Shown: one piece after another, positions 37,708 through 46,673 of the stretch
How the letters are laid out: the number at the start of each line of letters is the position of its first letter
Position numbering within the stretch: position 1 is the stretch's first letter
Source: Lachnospiraceae bacterium
GTDB taxonomy: Bacteria > Bacillota > Clostridia > Lachnospirales > Lachnospiraceae
Reading direction: 5' to 3'
Assembly: GCA_023664345.1 (NCBI GenBank)
Contig: JAMPFQ010000019.1
Span: forward strand, 1 to 64,000
DNA length: 64,000 nt
The notes under the pieces: generated by a model
Seen by the model: the letters and a program-made list of their open reading frames with translations, nothing else
What the model was told of the DNA's origin: nothing
Database searches by the model: none
Translations under genes and position numbers: made by a program

Positions 37708-38028
37708 TCAATCCAACGCCTGTCCTATCATATTCTTTAATTCCGATGCGGGCTGTACGCCCATCTGGGTCGCGCAGGGTTTTCCCTCCTTGAACATCAT
37801 AAAAGTGGGAATATTTGCCACCCGATATCTCTGGGCGATCTGCATGTTTTCGTCAATATTGCATTTTCCCACCTTTACCCTGCCGTCAAATTCCTCCGCC
37901 AGTTTCTCCACAACGGGAGCCATCACCTTGCAGGGATTGCACCAGTCCGCGTAGAAATCCACAAACACCGGGAGGGATGACTGTAATACCTCCGTCTCAA
38001 AGTTGTCCGTTGTAAATCCATATTCCAT
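37708..38028 (-). CDS. trxA: Thioredoxin with WCNPC active site
   Basis: 106 residues from the ATG at 38028 (AAAGGAGAAGC). Classic thioredoxin fold: FVDFYADWCNPCKVMAPVVEKLAEEF, then cis-Pro in VANIPTFMMFKEG. The active site is WCNPC in place of the common WCGPC; the middle residue tunes redox potential, so it may differ from the housekeeping protein. It reduces protein disulfides in the cytoplasm. The longer in-frame N-terminal extension overlaps trmB and is unlikely to be translated. The gene lies between trmB and yitT. Confidence 0.92.
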   Translation of the reverse strand: MEYGFTTDNFETEVLQSSLPVFVDFYADWCNPCKVMAPVVEKLAEEFDGRVKVGKCNIDENMQIAQRYRVANIPTFMMFKEGKPCATQMGVQPASELKNMIGQALD

Positions 38029-38101
38029 CTTGCTTCTCCTTTTCCGCACCGCCAGACGGTGCCTGATCTTATACTGGAACTTCTGCCGGAAGCCCTGACG
38101 T

Positions 38102-38767
38102 TCACGATGTCCGCGCCCGATCTCCCGCAGATATGACATACTTACAGATGGGATTGCCCATGGCGGAGAACTTTTCTTCATATTCCGTCATCACGTTTCC
38201 CCGCATCAATGCCCCGTCACTGTGCAGATCATAGGTGATGACCTCCGCTTTCCAGCCCGCAGGCTCCAGCTCCCCCAGGGCAAAATCAAACAGTTCCCTG
38301 TTATCCGTCTTAAACTCCAGACGTCCTTCCTTTTTCAGGATCATCGCATAGCGCGCCAGGAACTCACGGGAGGGAAGTCTTCTCTTCGCATGCCTGTCCT
38401 TAGGCCAGGGGTCGGAAAAATTAAGGTAGATCCGATCCACCTCGCCCGCGCCGAACACCGCGGTGATATTTTCCGCTTCCATGCGCAGGAATCTCAGATT
38501 GGGCAGTTCTTCCTGTTCCATCTTCTGAAGGGCCCGGAGCAGCACGCTGGAATATTTCTCAATCCCCACATAATTGATCTCCGGGTGTTCTTTAGCCATA
38601 GTATGTATAAATTTGCCCTTTCCCATTCCGATCTCGATATGAACAGAATCGGCATTCCCAAAAATCTCATTCCATCTGCCGGGACATTCCGGCTGTACAG
38701 CCTCCTGTATCACATAGGGACTGACGGCGATTGCTTCCCGGGAACCTGTGATGTTGCGCAGTCGCAT
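38102..38767 (-). CDS. trmB: tRNA (guanine-N7-)-methyltransferase
   Basis: About 221 residues from the ATG at 38767 (MRLRNITGSREAI); an alternative ATG 33 nt upstream also has a possible AGGAGA site. It methylates G46 of tRNA using S-adenosylmethionine. SAM site: VHIEIGMGKGKFIHTMA; signature NFSDPWPKDRHAKRRLPSREFL; the C-terminal end TEYEEKFSAMGNPI is also typical. It is divergent from the carboxypeptidase gene and followed by trxA. Confidence 0.94.
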   Translation of the reverse strand: MRLRNITGSREAIAVSPYVIQEAVQPECPGRWNEIFGNADSVHIEIGMGKGKFIHTMAKEHPEINYVGIEKYSSVLLRALQKMEQEELPNLRFLRMEAENITAVFGAGEVDRIYLNFSDPWPKDRHAKRRLPSREFLARYAMILKKEGRLEFKTDNRELFDFALGELEPAGWKAEVITYDLHSDGALMRGNVMTEYEEKFSAMGNPICKYVISAGDRARTS

Positions 38768-38886
38768 GATCGTATCCGTTCCTTTCACAAATCCTCTCAT
38801 TCAATTTACTGTATCTCCTGACGATTGTCAATGACAACGGCGCAAACAATTTACAATTCTTTCTATGGTTTTCGGACAAAATGGTG

Positions 38887-38892
38887 TATAAT
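38887..38892 (+). promoter_or_regulatory. Candidate -10 box for the carboxypeptidase gene
   Basis: A perfect TATAAT 60 nt upstream of the chosen start. The matching -35 region (TATGGT at 17 bp) is poor, so the promoter is tentative. Confidence 0.35.
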
Positions 38893-38951
38893 GAAAAATA
38901 CCTCTTTTACCGATGAGATTTCAGACATTGCCACTTTATGAGGATATCGAT

Positions 38952-40421
38952 ATGCCGGAACATAAGCCTTTTTTTAATAGATGCCTTTCCATACTTACCG
39001 CCCTTATCTGCGCAGGCGTTCTTGTGGCGCATCCAACCCTGACTGCCTCCGCCGCTTCCAGGACAGAACTGGCTCTGGAGGCTAACCGGGCCATGCCCAT
39101 ACAGTCCAACGAAGTGGCAAACTGGCCTGCGGGACCGGTGGTGGGCGCGGAATCCGCTATTTTGATGGAACTGGAAACAGGCGCCATCCTCTATGAGAAA
39201 AACATCCATATGCGGGAGTATCCTGCCAGCACCACTAAGCTTTTGACCACACTGATCGCCTCCGAGCAGTGTTCCATGGATGAGATCGTGACCTTTTCCC
39301 ATGATGCCGTGTTCGACACCCCCAGGGACAGCAGCCACATCGCCATGGACGTAGGCCAGGAACTGACCATGGAACAATGCCTGAACGCCATTCTCATCCG
39401 CTCTGCCAACGAAGTATCCTTTGCCGTAGCGGAACACATCACGGATACCACCGACTGGTCGGTATTCGCTGAGATGATGAATGAACGCGCCGCCGAACTT
39501 GGCTGTGTAGATTCTCACTTTGTAAATCCCAACGGCCTTCCGGACGAGGATCATTACACCACGGCCTATGACCTTGCCATGATCGGGAGGGCCTTTTTTT
39601 CCAACGAGATGCTCTGCAAGATCACGCTTACCAGACGCATGGAATTTCCCGTCACGGATAAACTGCCCCAGGGCAAGCTGGAAGTAAATCTCATGCAGAT
39701 CATTCCCGGCGGCAAGTATGCCTATGAATATCTGATCGGCTGCAAGACAGGCTATACTGACGCTGCCCGCAGCTGTCTGGTATCCTGTGCGGAAAAGGAC
39801 GGTATGAAGCTGATCTGCGTGGTCATGAAAGATGAATCTCCTTATCAGTACGAGGATACCATTTCCCTTTTTAATTACGGATTCAATAATTTTGAAAAAG
39901 TCAACGTATCGCAGACGGAAACAAAATATAATATCGACAATACCGGGTTGTTTTACAGCGGAAATGATATCTTTGGAAATTCCCAGCCCATCCTTTCCCT
40001 GAACAGGAACGATCATGTGATCCTGCCCAAGACCACCAGCTTTAGCGAACTGGACTCTGTGATCTCATATGATACACAGAACGCGAACCAGGCAGCTGTG
40101 ATCACCTATACCTATCATGATGTTTATATCGGCTCCGTCTCCCTGAATTTCGCGGGAGATCAGGAGGACAGTTCCTACCTGTTCAACACTCCGGAAGAGA
40201 CGGAGGAGAAAAAGGATTCCTCATTTATATTCATCAATGTGATAAAAGTACTTGGGGCCCTGCTCGCCCTTTTCGTCCTGGGGATCGTGATCTTCCTGAT
40301 CAGGCTCTTTCTGAAAAACTTTTCCTTTGGGGGCCATGGCAGACGGGTCTGGAAAAAAGAAAACCGCAGGCGCCGCAGAAAGGCAAAACGGGCAAACAGA
40401 TTCAGGGACTACGATTTCTGA
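38952..40421 (+). CDS. D-alanyl-D-alanine carboxypeptidase (S11, DacF/PBP5-like)
   Basis: About 489 residues. I choose the ATG at 38952, preceded by ATGAGGAT; an in-frame ATG 39 nt earlier has no ribosome site. A signal peptide (~15-40, ending TASAASR) leads to the S11 domain with all three active-site motifs: PASTTK (SxxK), SAN (SxN) and CKTGYTDAARS (KTG). A family beta-domain follows, then a transmembrane helix (~430-455) and a very basic tail (KKENRRRRRKAKRANRF). It trims the terminal D-Ala of peptidoglycan stem peptides. A C-terminal helix instead of the usual amphipathic anchor, plus the basic tail, is less common. Confidence 0.92.
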   Translation: MPEHKPFFNRCLSILTALICAGVLVAHPTLTASAASRTELALEANRAMPIQSNEVANWPAGPVVGAESAILMELETGAILYEKNIHMREYPASTTKLLTTLIASEQCSMDEIVTFSHDAVFDTPRDSSHIAMDVGQELTMEQCLNAILIRSANEVSFAVAEHITDTTDWSVFAEMMNERAAELGCVDSHFVNPNGLPDEDHYTTAYDLAMIGRAFFSNEMLCKITLTRRMEFPVTDKLPQGKLEVNLMQIIPGGKYAYEYLIGCKTGYTDAARSCLVSCAEKDGMKLICVVMKDESPYQYEDTISLFNYGFNNFEKVNVSQTETKYNIDNTGLFYSGNDIFGNSQPILSLNRNDHVILPKTTSFSELDSVISYDTQNANQAAVITYTYHDVYIGSVSLNFAGDQEDSSYLFNTPEETEEKKDSSFIFINVIKVLGALLALFVLGIVIFLIRLFLKNFSFGGHGRRVWKKENRRRRRKAKRANRFRDYDF

Positions 40422-40437
40422 CCGCAGCCCCCGTTCT

Positions 40438-41388
40438 TCAATGGTTATGGTGTCTCCTCAATTCCCTGGCGTGCGTGCGCCGCTCCATCAGCGCCGCAGC
40501 CTCCTGTTCTGTGATGAGTTTGGTGGTCTTCACCACATAGACCTTACCCTCTTCTGACCTTCGCAGGCGGATCTTCCCTTTCAGGTATCCATGCTTATCA
40601 CAGCAGGCAAGGCAATAATAATGTCTGCTATTGGAAGTGAACCAGCGGAGTTTTTTCCGCAGGTTCTTATGGCAGAGATAGCATCTGCTGGAGATCACTT
40701 CTTTGTCTGCCATGGCTTCACTCTTGCTGTCAAACTCTCTGGAGATATATTTCATATAAGTGTCGAACTGAACCTTGATCTCTTTCTCCCGGCTGACCGG
40801 CGGATGAAAGATATCATAGGAAACTTTTTTCAATGTCTCCGGAAATTCCGAAGCGATCCTGCCCAGGACTTTCGCCGTATAGTAAGCATCACTGAACGCC
40901 CTGTGGAAAGGGATATCTTTCTCCATATCCAGAAAATCCACCGCATATTCCAATGCTTTCCGGGATTTTCCGTCCTCATAGGCAATACTGAACAGCTTCT
41001 GTATGTCCAGAAAGGCAATGGGCCCGTCCGACAGCGGCTCCATCTGGTAATATTTCATATTGCGCTGCAGTTCTTTCAGATCCTGATCTCCCCAAGTACA
41101 GAAGATATAATCTTCCCCGCACCACTGCTGAAAACGCTCCATCACTTCCGTAAAGGGCTTTCCCCTTTCCAGCTGCTGCATCTGCAGATGGATCAGCCTG
41201 CTGGTGATCAGATGCATCTTTGTATAGACCTGAGGCTTTATCAGCTGACTGAACTCGCCCACCATCCTGCAGGTATCATTCAGGTGAATGGCACCGATCT
41301 CTATAATCTCAAAGGGCATCCTTGCGATCTCCTCTTCCTGCCCGGTATTGCTTTGATTCCATTCCAAATCCAATACGATATAGTCCAT
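40438..41388 (-). CDS. DEDDh 3'-5' exonuclease with C-terminal zinc ribbon
   Basis: About 316 residues from the ATG at 41388 (MDYIVLDLEWNQS; GGGAGAG site). The DnaQ-like exonuclease domain (~1-180) resembles KapD/ERI-1-type enzymes: IVLDLEWNQ (Exo I, Asp-Glu), FCTWGDQDLKELQ (Exo II), and FHRAFSDAYYTAKVLGRI (Exo III, His-Asp). The C-terminal part (~235-285) has two Cys pairs, RCYLCHKN and YYCLACCDKHG, forming a probable zinc ribbon. Substrate (DNA or RNA) is unknown. The gene follows the esterase after 55 bp and converges on the carboxypeptidase gene. Confidence 0.85.
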   Translation of the reverse strand: MDYIVLDLEWNQSNTGQEEEIARMPFEIIEIGAIHLNDTCRMVGEFSQLIKPQVYTKMHLITSRLIHLQMQQLERGKPFTEVMERFQQWCGEDYIFCTWGDQDLKELQRNMKYYQMEPLSDGPIAFLDIQKLFSIAYEDGKSRKALEYAVDFLDMEKDIPFHRAFSDAYYTAKVLGRIASEFPETLKKVSYDIFHPPVSREKEIKVQFDTYMKYISREFDSKSEAMADKEVISSRCYLCHKNLRKKLRWFTSNSRHYYCLACCDKHGYLKGKIRLRRSEEGKVYVVKTTKLITEQEAAALMERRTHARELRRHHNH

Positions 41389-41443
41389 CCGATCTCTCCC
41401 ATTCCGGTTCTGCACTCCTACGCCCCCTGGGGCTGAAAGGATC

Positions 41444-42295
41444 TTAGCTGAGGGAATCAATGGTTTCTTTCATCTCCGTGTTGATGAACCGGCTCTCGAT
41501 CCAGGTGCGCACCAGAGGGATCCAGCTGGTGCATTCCTCCTGTACCGCTTCCCCCGTTCCGGTCTGTGTCAGGCGGTTGGCAAGCCCCAGGCCGTGTCCG
41601 CCTACCGGATACATATGGAACTCCGTGTTCACGCCTGCCCGGCGCAGGGCACTGACGAACATCAGTGAATTTTCCACCGGCACGGAACCGTCCGTATAAG
41701 TATGCCAGATAAATACAGGCGGCGTATTCTCCGTCACCTGGTTTTCCAGAGACAATCTCGCAATCCACGCGGGATCTTTCGCCATATCTTTCAGCAGATT
41801 TTCCACAGAACCCCTGTGGGCGAACTCTCCCATGGTGATCACCGGATAGCACAGGATCATACCGTCAGGCCGAAAGCAGCTGTTATCCTTACCCAGCTTG
41901 TCCGCCAGGAACTTCTCCCGCCAGAACACTCCCAGGGAAGCCGCCAGATGACCTCCCGCGGAACATCCCTGCACCAGGATCTTATCAATATGCCATTCCT
42001 CCGACTTCTCACGGAGCAAGGCCATGCTGTATGCCAGTTCCAATAGAGATGTGGGATAGCAGGCAGGCGCGCAGGAATATCTCAGCACCGCGGCATGGCA
42101 TCCCATCGCCAGGAACTGCATGGCAAACGCCTCCGCCTCACGGTTGGAAGTATAGGAATACGCCCCGCCGGGGCAGATCAGTACCAGGGGTCTGGCGGAA
42201 ATCCCCACCTCCTGATAAGTGTCCTGGATATATGTCACTAACCTGGTGTCAGGCAGAGAACCCTCCACCTGTATTGGAAATGTTTCATTGATCAT
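41444..42295 (-). CDS. Alpha/beta hydrolase (acetyl-xylan esterase-like)
   Basis: 283 residues with no signal peptide. Oxyanion segment LICPGGAYSYTSNREAEAFA, nucleophile elbow VQGCSAGGHLAASLG (Ser ~130), Asp in HTYTDGSVPVENSL, and His in YPVGGHGLGLA complete a Ser-Asp-His triad. The family includes carbohydrate esterases that remove acetyl groups from imported xylo-oligosaccharides, which would fit the GH43 locus elsewhere in the window, but substrate is inferred. The ATG has GGAGGTAAGAT. It stands just downstream of proS. Confidence 0.85.
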   Translation of the reverse strand: MINETFPIQVEGSLPDTRLVTYIQDTYQEVGISARPLVLICPGGAYSYTSNREAEAFAMQFLAMGCHAAVLRYSCAPACYPTSLLELAYSMALLREKSEEWHIDKILVQGCSAGGHLAASLGVFWREKFLADKLGKDNSCFRPDGMILCYPVITMGEFAHRGSVENLLKDMAKDPAWIARLSLENQVTENTPPVFIWHTYTDGSVPVENSLMFVSALRRAGVNTEFHMYPVGGHGLGLANRLTQTGTGEAVQEECTSWIPLVRTWIESRFINTEMKETIDSLS

Positions 42296-42326
42296 ATCTT
42301 ACCTCCATTCCTGTCCCGCACCTGCC

Positions 42327-43760
42327 TTAGTATGCTCTACCCCAGTATACCATCTTTTTCGCAGGTTTTCCACAACATACGCAGGTATCCGCGATATGTT
42401 CCTGCTCAAAGGGCATACAGCGGCTGGTCACGCTCAATTTTTCCTTGATCTTGTCCTCACAATCCTGCTCGCCGCACCACATGGCCTTTACAAAACCGGA
42501 CTTTTCGGTAAAAAGTCTCTCGAACTCCGTCATATCCGCCGCAGTGTAGGTATGCTCCTCCCTGTGAGCCCTGGCTCTCTCCAGCATCTCCCTCTGAATG
42601 GTCTCCAAAAGTTCTCCCACCTTGGCCTCCAGTTCCTCCAGAGGCACTTCCAGCTTCTCCCTGGTGTCCCGGCGGCAGAGGATGCACTTACCTGCCTCCA
42701 GATCCTTGGGGCCGATCTCCACGCGGATAGGATAGCCTCTCATCTCCGCCTCGGCAAACTTAAAGCCGGGGGACTTGTCCGTATCGTCCACTTTCACGCG
42801 GAAACTGCCTTTCAGACGGTCACGCAGTTCGTAAGCTTTGTCCAGCACCCCTTCTTTCTTCTGCTGGATGGGCACGATACATACCTGCACGGGCGCAACC
42901 CTGGGAGGCAGCACCAGACCTTCATTGTCTCCATGCGCCATGATGATGCCGCCGATCAGGCGGGTAGACATACCCCAGGAAGTCTGGTAAACATATTTTA
43001 ACGTATTGTCCTTATCCGCGAACTGGATGCCGAATGCCTTCGCAAATCCGTCTCCGAAATTATGGCTGGTTCCTGACTGCAGCGCCTTGCCGTCATGCAT
43101 CAGCGCCTCGATGGTGTAGGTGGACACCGCACCGGCAAATTTTTCCTTGTCCGTCTTTTGTCCCTTGATCACAGGAATCGCCAGCACCTGCTCGCAGAAA
43201 TCGGCGTACACATTCAGCATCTGTATGGTTCTTGCCTCCGCCTCCTCTGCGGTGGCATGGGCGGTGTGTCCCTCCTGCCACAAAAATTCCCTGGAACGCA
43301 GGAAAGGACGGGTCTCTTTCTCCCAGCGCACCACGGAGCACCACTGATTGTAGACTCGGGGCAGATCCCTGTAGGAATGAATATCATTTTTATAAAAATC
43401 ACAGAACAGGGTCTCCGAGGTAGGACGCACGCAGAGCCTCTCCTGCAGGGGCTGCAGGCCGCCATGCGTCACCCATGCCACCTCAGGGGCAAAGCCCTCC
43501 ACATGATCTTTCTCTTTCTGGAGCAGCGATTCGGGAATGAACATGGGCAGGTATACATTTTCCACGCCCACCGCCTTGAACATATCGTCCAGCTGCTTCT
43601 GGATCAGTTCCCAGATCGCGTAACCCGCAGGTTTGATCACCATGCATCCCTTTACGGATGTGTAGTCGATCAATTCCGCCTTTTTCACCACGTCCGTGTA
43701 CCACTGCGCGAAATCCACATCCATGGACGTGATCGCTTCCACCATTTTCTTGTCTGCCAT
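42327..43760 (-). CDS. proS: Prolyl-tRNA synthetase (archaeal/eukaryotic-like type)
   Basis: 477 residues. Class II synthetase charging tRNA-Pro. It is the short form without an editing insertion: [42 protein letters not shown] start, motif 2 region [34 protein letters not shown], motif 3 [30 protein letters not shown], an anticodon-binding domain, and a C-terminal Cys-containing zinc-like domain ([31 protein letters not shown]). The start has AAAGGAG. Expression is probably set by the T-box leader at 44147-44397, separated from the gene by an array of palindromic units. Confidence 0.96.
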   Translation of the reverse strand: MADKKMVEAITSMDVDFAQWYTDVVKKAELIDYTSVKGCMVIKPAGYAIWELIQKQLDDMFKAVGVENVYLPMFIPESLLQKEKDHVEGFAPEVAWVTHGGLQPLQERLCVRPTSETLFCDFYKNDIHSYRDLPRVYNQWCSVVRWEKETRPFLRSREFLWQEGHTAHATAEEAEARTIQMLNVYADFCEQVLAIPVIKGQKTDKEKFAGAVSTYTIEALMHDGKALQSGTSHNFGDGFAKAFGIQFADKDNTLKYVYQTSWGMSTRLIGGIIMAHGDNEGLVLPPRVAPVQVCIVPIQQKKEGVLDKAYELRDRLKGSFRVKVDDTDKSPGFKFAEAEMRGYPIRVEIGPKDLEAGKCILCRRDTREKLEVPLEELEAKVGELLETIQREMLERARAHREEHTYTAADMTEFERLFTEKSGFVKAMWCGEQDCEDKIKEKLSVTSRCMPFEQEHIADTCVCCGKPAKKMVYWGRAY

Positions 43761-43777
43761 TTTTTTCTCCTTTCATT

Positions 43778-44134
43778 CCAGTTCCGTCTCTCCACTTCGA
43801 TGCCCTTGGCGGGGGAAAGGATTTTCATCCGCTTTGCGTCTGAAATCCTTTCCGGGCATCTCCGTTCCGAGACTGTTTTGGGGTTCCAGTTCCGTCTCTT
43901 TGATTCCAGTTCCGTCTCTCCACTTCAGCACCCTTGGCGGGGAAAGAATTTTCATCTGCTAAAAACGCAGCTGTAAATTCTTTCCGGGTGCTTCCGTTCC
44001 GAGACTGTTTTTTTGATTCCAGTTCCGTCTCTGCACTTCGATGCCCTTGGCGGGGGAAAGGATTTTCATCCGCTTTGCGTCTGAAATCCTTTCCGGGCAT
44101 CTCCGTTCCGAGACTGTTTTGGGGTTCCAGTTCC
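43778..44134 (-). repeat. Array of three ~110-bp palindromic units in the proS leader
   Basis: Units at 43778-43885, 43906-44018 and 44019-44126 each start CCAGTTCCGTCTC (plus strand) and end near GAGACTGTTT. A 20-bp unit start is left at 43886-43905 and an 8-bp one at 44127-44134. Each unit folds into a long hairpin: outer GTCTC/GAGAC, then GATGCCC/GGGCATC, then GGAAAGGATTT/AAATCCTTTCC. The outer two units are nearly identical. In the middle one the stems read AGCACCC/GGGTGCT and GGAAAGAATTT/AAATTCTTTCC, so both arms changed together. The array is inside the transcribed leader, between the T-box terminator and the proS ribosome site. Short open frames through it are by-products of the repeats. 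Confidence 0.88.
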
Positions 44135-44146
44135 TGCACGCACAAA

Positions 44147-44397
44147 CGCCGAACTCCCGCTCCCGCATAGGGACCGAAAGTTCGGCGGTACCACCCTGAT
44201 TGATGCTCTCCGCATCCTCCTCATTATACCGTTAACGCCGATGTACGCTGTATTTTTCCTGATACACTGTGATCACAGGATTCATACAGGACTCCAAGGC
44301 AGGTTCCATACGTTCCGCATAAGCGCTTCCACCCTTGCCGCGCCCTCTCTGTGATGCTTTCCGCATGTACTATCCCTCTTCCCAGTCAATCTGTATG
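44147..44397 (-). promoter_or_regulatory. T-box riboswitch controlling proS (tRNA-Pro)
   Basis: On the minus strand the diagnostic T-box sequence AGGGTGGTACCGCC lies at 44184-44197. The competing terminator stem is CGCCGAAC/GTTCGGCG (44180-44187 with 44147-44154), followed by only TTTGTG, a weak T tract. Upstream, the stem I region contains the AGAGAGGGC and GGAACCTGCCTTGGAG segments; CCT at 44301-44303 is the likely specifier codon, which is a proline codon and agrees with the gene. Uncharged tRNA-Pro would pair with specifier and T-box bulge and permit read-through into proS. Confidence 0.9.
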
Positions 44398-44403
44398 TAT
44401 GTG

Positions 44404-44433
44404 ATTGTAGTGCAGGTATGCTTCCTTTGTCAA
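44404..44433 (-). promoter_or_regulatory. Promoter of the T-box/proS transcript
   Basis: Minus strand consensus TTGACA (44428-44433), 18-bp spacer, TACAAT (44404-44409), immediately upstream of the T-box stem I. Confidence 0.82.
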
Positions 44434-44445
44434 GCAGAAATTGTT

Positions 44446-45162
44446 TCAGGGCGCATCTATCCCATCGACCCACTCCACAATACCGTTATCCTCAAAAAAT
44501 GTGATCTCCTCCTCCCCACCAGAACCGGAATATCCGCGCCAGATAAATACCTTTCCCTCATAAACCCTGAGATTGAAACTGTAATTGTGTCCGTATTTTT
44601 TCGCAAACCAGATACTGATCTCATCCGCATCCATAAACGCCGTATCACTCTCCCGATACCATTGCTCCAGCTGTTCCTGTGTTTCCCGGTCCGATATGAT
44701 CGTCAGGTTCCGGCACAGTTCCAACAGTTCCTGCTGTTCTTCCCCGGTCAGTTCCATTCCTTTCTCTTTCCAGAGGCGGATCCCCGCAGGTTTCTCTTTC
44801 CACAGGGAGGACACGATCAGGTTCGTATGGACACGGTAGCCCGCCAGGATGACCATGGGCATCAACAACGCCACCGCCAGCGCCAGAACCCTGGCTTTCA
44901 CCGGCTTTTTGCAGAGGAACAGCACCGCCTCCACCACCACCGTAAACAGCGCCAGGAACGGGATCAGCTGTCCCCATGTATGAGGCTGATTCAAGTCCGA
45001 CATATAGGGATTCGCAAACCGGAGCAGCCATCTGTCAGGCCGATAATCTGCCAGCCCCAGAACATAACAAATCAACGCCGCAAATATCCAGAATACCACC
45101 CAGTCCTGCTTTCTCCGGATCCGAAATTTACTCCAGTCTATTTTCTGTATCAGTTGTCTCAT
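44446..45162 (-). CDS. Membrane protein of unknown function (ECF-sigma operon)
   Basis: 238 residues; family not recognised. Three hydrophobic helices (~22-40, ~68-85, ~90-108) are followed by an extracytoplasmic C-terminal domain of ~125 residues (ELTGEEQQELLELCRNLTIISDRETQ ... FWRGY-like end) with no known motif. Its start overlaps the stop of the upstream gene by 4 nt (ATGA), so it is the third gene of the sigma-factor operon. The end lies at the proS promoter. It may be part of a signal-sensing complex that holds or frees the sigma factor; inferred from position only. Confidence 0.7.
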   Translation of the reverse strand: MRQLIQKIDWSKFRIRRKQDWVVFWIFAALICYVLGLADYRPDRWLLRFANPYMSDLNQPHTWGQLIPFLALFTVVVEAVLFLCKKPVKARVLALAVALLMPMVILAGYRVHTNLIVSSLWKEKPAGIRLWKEKGMELTGEEQQELLELCRNLTIISDRETQEQLEQWYRESDTAFMDADEISIWFAKKYGHNYSFNLRVYEGKVFIWRGYSGSGGEEEITFFEDNGIVEWVDGIDAP

Positions 45163-46037
45163 TGTACCATTCCTCCCATCACTTCCACACTCTCTGCCCG
45201 CTCGCCGTCCTGCGCCTCCGGTATCAGGTCTTCCGCATACTGTCGCACGATCTGCGCAAATTCCGCAGAGATGTGATAAGTCCTTCCCTGTTCCGTGACC
45301 ACATACTGCTTCTCACAATTGACCTGGCAGATACACATGCGCGTATCATTAAAGACAATCTCCAGTATCAGTTCTTCCTCATAGTCCCTTATGATATCCC
45401 TTTCCCCCAGTTCGCTGCGGAAGGACTCCGCAGCCAGCTGCTCCGCGCTTCCTGTGATGCTTTTTCCTCTTTCCTTAGAAGTATGCACCACGAACCGGGG
45501 CTCTCCCCGCAGATTCTCATTGTCATAGATCGCTTTTGCATTGACCAGGTAAGCGGCGCCCACGGTGAGCAGGATGATCCCGCACCAGACTGCCCCAAAC
45601 TTCAGGAACCTCTGCATGGTAAAGACACGCTTATCCCCCGTAAAATATGCCAGCGCCCCGTAGACCGCCCCGCCCACCAGTACGGTGGTCACCACCTCCG
45701 CCAGGAAAGTAGCCACGGAACTGTGGGGAAAATATTCCGTGAAGATCCAATACCAGCGGGATGACCCCACATGCATCATCGACGCCGCGTCAGTGCCTAT
45801 GACGGAGACATAGATGGCCTCGCTGATCTTATAGGGAACCGCCAAGATCAGCTTCACGGGGAAACCGACGCCGGTATATATATACTTATGGCTGTACGCC
45901 CCCATGATAAGCCCCACAATGGTAAATACCACGATGCGGAAACTTCCTTCCTTAAACTTGGACACCCTCTCCTTTAGCTTTTTGTCATCACCCTGATAGA
46001 TCACCTCAGGGATCTCAATCCTATTCTGTTCCTCCAT
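45159..46037 (-). CDS. Membrane protein of unknown function, possible sigma-factor partner
   Basis: 292 residues. A short cytoplasmic N-terminus (~1-30, EQNRIEIPEVIYQGDDKKLKERVSKF) is followed by about four hydrophobic helices (~32-50, ~55-75, ~105-130, ~140-160) and a C-terminal domain of ~120 residues. It follows the ECF sigma gene by 24 bp, where anti-sigma factors usually stand, but I see neither a zinc-binding HxxxCxxC motif nor an RsgI-type domain. If it restrains the sigma factor, it does so by a different fold. Confidence 0.7.
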   Translation of the reverse strand: MEEQNRIEIPEVIYQGDDKKLKERVSKFKEGSFRIVVFTIVGLIMGAYSHKYIYTGVGFPVKLILAVPYKISEAIYVSVIGTDAASMMHVGSSRWYWIFTEYFPHSSVATFLAEVVTTVLVGGAVYGALAYFTGDKRVFTMQRFLKFGAVWCGIILLTVGAAYLVNAKAIYDNENLRGEPRFVVHTSKERGKSITGSAEQLAAESFRSELGERDIIRDYEEELILEIVFNDTRMCICQVNCEKQYVVTEQGRTYHISAEFAQIVRQYAEDLIPEAQDGERAESVEVMGGMVQ

Positions 46038-46061
46038 ATTTTATAACATCCTTTCTTAAGG

Positions 46062-46547
46062 TCAACCCTCATAGATTTTACGAAATTTCTGACGCGCCCT
46101 GTAGATGCGAATCTTGACCACATCGGGTGTAAATTCCATGATCCTGCCAATCTCCTCGTAAGACAGTTCCTGAAAGTCCCGCAGCAGCAAAATTGTCCTC
46201 TCCTGCTCGCCAAGGCACATGAGGCATCGGCGGATCCTGTCCGCCTCCTCCCTTTTCAGCGCCTCTTCCTCCGGTTGGCCGCGATGGTCCGCAGGCAGCT
46301 GCTCCCATTCCTGCTCCTCCAGAAGAACAGGCTGTTTCTTCCGGGCATAGCTTAGAAATACGTTCCTGGCGATACGGAGTCCCCAGGTACGCACACTGGC
46401 CTCTCCCCTGAATTTGTCCAGGTGCAGGAACATCCGCAGGAATACCTCCTGGCTCAAGTCCTCCGCCAGCATCACATCCTTTGTCATATAGACCAGATAT
46501 CCGTAGACGGCATCCCTGCACTGTTCATAAGCTGCTGCAAATTTCAT
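46062..46547 (-). CDS. ECF-type RNA polymerase sigma factor
   Basis: About 161 residues from the second ATG (46547), which has AGAGGA in front; the first ATG is 12 nt earlier. Sigma-70 region 2 (~8-70: YGYLVYMTKDVMLAEDLSQEVFLRMFLHLDKFRGEASVRTWGLRIARN) and region 4 (~105-158: CLMCLGEQERTILLLRDFQELSYEEIGRIMEFTPDVVKIRIYRARQKF) are both clear; region 3 is absent as in ECF factors. It directs transcription of a small regulon, probably cell-envelope related given its two membrane-protein neighbours. ECF-like promoter sequences upstream suggest autoregulation. Confidence 0.93.
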   Translation of the reverse strand: MKFAAAYEQCRDAVYGYLVYMTKDVMLAEDLSQEVFLRMFLHLDKFRGEASVRTWGLRIARNVFLSYARKKQPVLLEEQEWEQLPADHRGQPEEEALKREEADRIRRCLMCLGEQERTILLLRDFQELSYEEIGRIMEFTPDVVKIRIYRARQKFRKIYEG

Positions 46548-46673
46548 TTTTCCTCTCATTCCGCCGCATAAGCGGCTCTTTGACCGGCGCCTCGGCGGAC
46601 GCCGATCCTACCCTGCTCCGATCTGAGTTCTGTTTGTACAAACATTGGCTCTTTCAGAGCCTTTCATATTAAC

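Noticed and set aside
43825..44145. Open frames of about 60-105 codons through the proS leader repeats
   Set aside because: They only read through the tandem palindromes. The predicted peptides repeat as the DNA repeats, and no frame has its own convincing ribosome site.
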